In this document: positions 62,361-64,000 of the stretch, one piece after another
Position numbering within the stretch: position 1 is the first letter of the stretch
Layout of the letters: each line of letters starts with the position of its first letter
From: an uncultured Eggerthellaceae bacterium
GTDB taxonomy: Bacteria; Actinomycetota; Coriobacteriia; Coriobacteriales; Eggerthellaceae
DNA length: 64,000 nucleotides
Direction: 5' to 3'
NCBI GenBank assembly: GCA_947566075.1
Contig: CANOIM010000007.1
Span: forward strand, 1-64,000
Position numbers and translations under genes: made by a program
Notes under the pieces: model-generated
Databases searched by the model: none
What the model was told of the DNA's origin: nothing
Seen by the model: only the letters and a program-made list of their open reading frames with translations

Positions 62361-63701
62361 TTGCTCTCTGAACGACTGCTGTCAAAGGTGGTTGCGGCCA
62401 CCACGGACACCTATCTGAAGCTGGGGCCGGTCACGGAAGACCGCATGCCCGCGCCCGTGCCGGGCAAGCGCTACATGCTGTACATGCATGTGCCGTTCTG
62501 CGAACGGCTGTGTCCCTACTGTTCGTTCAACCGGTTCCCCTTCGCGGAAGACCGGGCGCGCCCCTATTTCGCGAACCTGCGCAAAGAGATGCGCATGCTC
62601 AAAGAGCTTGGCTATGATTTCGATAGCGTCTATGTGGGCGGTGGCACGCCTACCATCCTGTTGGATGAGCTTTGTGAAACGCTGGACTTAGCCCGAGATA
62701 CCTTCCCGGGCATTCGCGAAGTATCTTCGGAAACCAACCCGAATCACCTGATCCCCTCTTACATAGAGAAGCTGGAAGGCCGGGTTCAGCGCCTGTCCGT
62801 AGGGGTGCAGAGCTTTGACGATGGGTTGCTCCGGCAGATGGACCGCTATGACAAATACGGCAGCGGGCAAGAGATCCTGGAACGCATCCGCGAGGCCAGC
62901 CCGCATTTCGTGTCGTTGAATGCAGACATGATCTTCAACTTCCCGGCCCAAACGGAAGACATCCTCATCTATGACATAGAACAAGTCATTGCTTCCGGGG
63001 CCAGCCAGACCACCTTCTATCCGCTGATGGCCTCTCCCTCGGTGCAGCGGCAGCTGGCGAAGACGGTAGGGCCCGTCAGCTACGCCCGCGAACAGCGGTT
63101 CTATGAGATCATCTGTGAATTGCTGGTGGATACGGGGGTATACGAATTCGGCAGCGCCTGGACGTTCAACAAGCGGGAAGGTTTGCGGGATCCATCTTGC
63201 CACGAATCCGTGCTGATCGAGGAAGATGCGCCCGTGGCCATGATCGATGAATACGTGGTCAACTATGAGGAGTACCCAGCCATCGGGTCAGGCGGCATCA
63301 CCTATCTGGGGGATCAGCTCTTCGTCAACACCTTCTCTGTCAACGAATACAACCAGGCTATCGAAAGCGGCCGCATGTCCATGATGGGCAAGACGCGCTT
63401 CACCCTGCGGGACCGCATGCGCTATCGCTTCATGATGCAGCTCTTCGGCTTGCGTCTTGACAAGCGCCAGTTCCAGCAAGACTTCGGCATCAGCATCGAA
63501 CGGGGCCTGCCCGTGGAGATGGCGTTCATGCGCGCTTCGGGGGCCTTCGCCACTGACAATGCGGATGAGCTGACCCTCACGCCGAAGGGTCGCTACCTCA
63601 CCGTGGTCATGATGCGCCAGTTCTTCATCGGCGTGAACAACCTGCGTGACCAAGCTCGCGAAGCGCTCACCGGTGCTGAGCGTGAGCTGATCTTCGGCTA
63701 G
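62361..63701 (+). CDS. HemW-like radical SAM protein
   Basis: The 446-aa protein has the radical SAM cysteines CERLCPYC with the CxxxCxxC spacing, preceded by MYMHVPF, and YVGGGTPT, as in coproporphyrinogen III dehydrogenase-like HemW/HutW/ChuW proteins. Function could be heme handling rather than synthesis. I start at the TTG at 62361 because AAGGAGGAAGCG stands right before it; an ATG at 62280 has no such site. The next gene starts 7 bp after the stop. Confidence 0.88.
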   Translation: MLSERLLSKVVAATTDTYLKLGPVTEDRMPAPVPGKRYMLYMHVPFCERLCPYCSFNRFPFAEDRARPYFANLRKEMRMLKELGYDFDSVYVGGGTPTILLDELCETLDLARDTFPGIREVSSETNPNHLIPSYIEKLEGRVQRLSVGVQSFDDGLLRQMDRYDKYGSGQEILERIREASPHFVSLNADMIFNFPAQTEDILIYDIEQVIASGASQTTFYPLMASPSVQRQLAKTVGPVSYAREQRFYEIICELLVDTGVYEFGSAWTFNKREGLRDPSCHESVLIEEDAPVAMIDEYVVNYEEYPAIGSGGITYLGDQLFVNTFSVNEYNQAIESGRMSMMGKTRFTLRDRMRYRFMMQLFGLRLDKRQFQQDFGISIERGLPVEMAFMRASGAFATDNADELTLTPKGRYLTVVMMRQFFIGVNNLRDQAREALTGAERELIFG

Positions 63702-63708
63702 GGCCGCC

Positions 63709-64000
63709 GTGAGCACTGCCCTTGCCTGCGCGCTGTTGGGCCCGCTGGCTTCCGCCGCCGTCTTTGACCTGAGGGAGCGCCGCATCCCCAATAGCCTGGT
63801 GCTCTTCATGGTTACCGTTTGGTTCGTGCTCATGCTGGGTACGGGGATCAGCTCTGTAGAAAGCACGGCGGTCTGGGCGATGCTAGCGAAGGGGCTTGCG
63901 GGAGCCGTGCTCTTGGGCGGAGGTTCTTTGGTGCTGGCGTGGCTCTATGAAAACTGCTGCAAGCGGCCGTCTTTAGGCGGGGGCGATATCAAGCTCCTGT
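63709..64000 (+). CDS. prepilin peptidase (A24 family), 5' part
   Basis: The gene runs off the window. A GTG start at 63709 opens a frame of 97 codons with D20 in FDLRERRIPN and D93 in GGGDIKLL, the two catalytic aspartates of type IV prepilin peptidases. Two or three membrane helices are visible. Such enzymes cut prepilins, so a pilus or competence locus may follow. Confidence 0.85.
   Translation, partial: MSTALACALLGPLASAAVFDLRERRIPNSLVLFMVTVWFVLMLGTGISSVESTAVWAMLAKGLAGAVLLGGGSLVLAWLYENCCKRPSLGGGDIKLL

Overview
The window reads as a chromosomal piece of an anaerobic coriobacterium, probably family Eggerthellaceae (Actinomycetota). I infer this from gene content only: two unrelated DMSO-reductase-superfamily molybdoenzyme operons, an NrfD-type membrane anchor, OFA- and CynX-like MFS carriers, a ferredoxin-fused aldo/keto reductase, class III fructose bisphosphatase and a class B sortase. 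Genes are dense, GC-rich and mostly preceded by strong AGGAGG-type ribosome binding sites. No rRNA, CRISPR array, intact transposase or prophage was seen. The genus is not determinable by eye.

Layout. 1-190: tRNA-Ile (cut by the window edge) and tRNA-Ala separated by a hairpin. 380-16800: housekeeping and transport genes (OFA carrier, holin-like protein, DUF6020-like membrane protein, Y-family polymerase with YolD-like partner, Mn-type CDF exporter, sodium:solute symporter, galE, Kef-type antiporter, class III FBPase, a PH-domain pair). 16845-24787: hybrid histidine kinase, a small HxxEH protein, typA, a repeat-rich 0.7-kb spacer, nth and pgi. 25020-29511: Tat-exported molybdoenzyme, four-cluster Fe-S subunit and NrfD anchor. 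29593-35272: ferredoxin-fused aldo/keto reductase, parvulin lipoprotein, small secreted proteins, then a secreted protein ending in SPKTGF with a class B sortase behind it. 35331-36520: two tRNA-Ser genes facing each other around a toxin-antitoxin pair. 37530-43936: rpsF-ssb-rpsR-rplI-dnaB, purA and purD.

44087-54891 is the most interesting block. rpoN (sigma-54) lies divergent to a GAF/PAS/AAA+/Fis activator. The activator and the following operon each have a near-perfect -24/-12 promoter with GTCTCA/TGAGAC repeats about 60-100 bp upstream. The operon encodes a 57-aa protein, a cytoplasmic molybdoenzyme resembling acetylene hydratase, pyrogallol transhydroxylase and catechol dehydroxylases, a two-cluster ferredoxin subunit, two zinc-ribbon proteins and two paralogous MFS carriers. 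I read it as a sigma-54-controlled uptake and conversion system for an unknown small, possibly aromatic, substrate.

55010-61800 is a likely five-gene operon: LRR protein, VWA/DUF2201 protein, MoxR AAA+ ATPase, trigger-factor-like chaperone and arylamine N-acetyltransferase. The LRR gene carries two large perfect palindromes in frame, and related palindromes lie between genes at 43946-44076 and 48191-48300. The window closes with a HemW-like radical SAM protein and the start of a prepilin peptidase.
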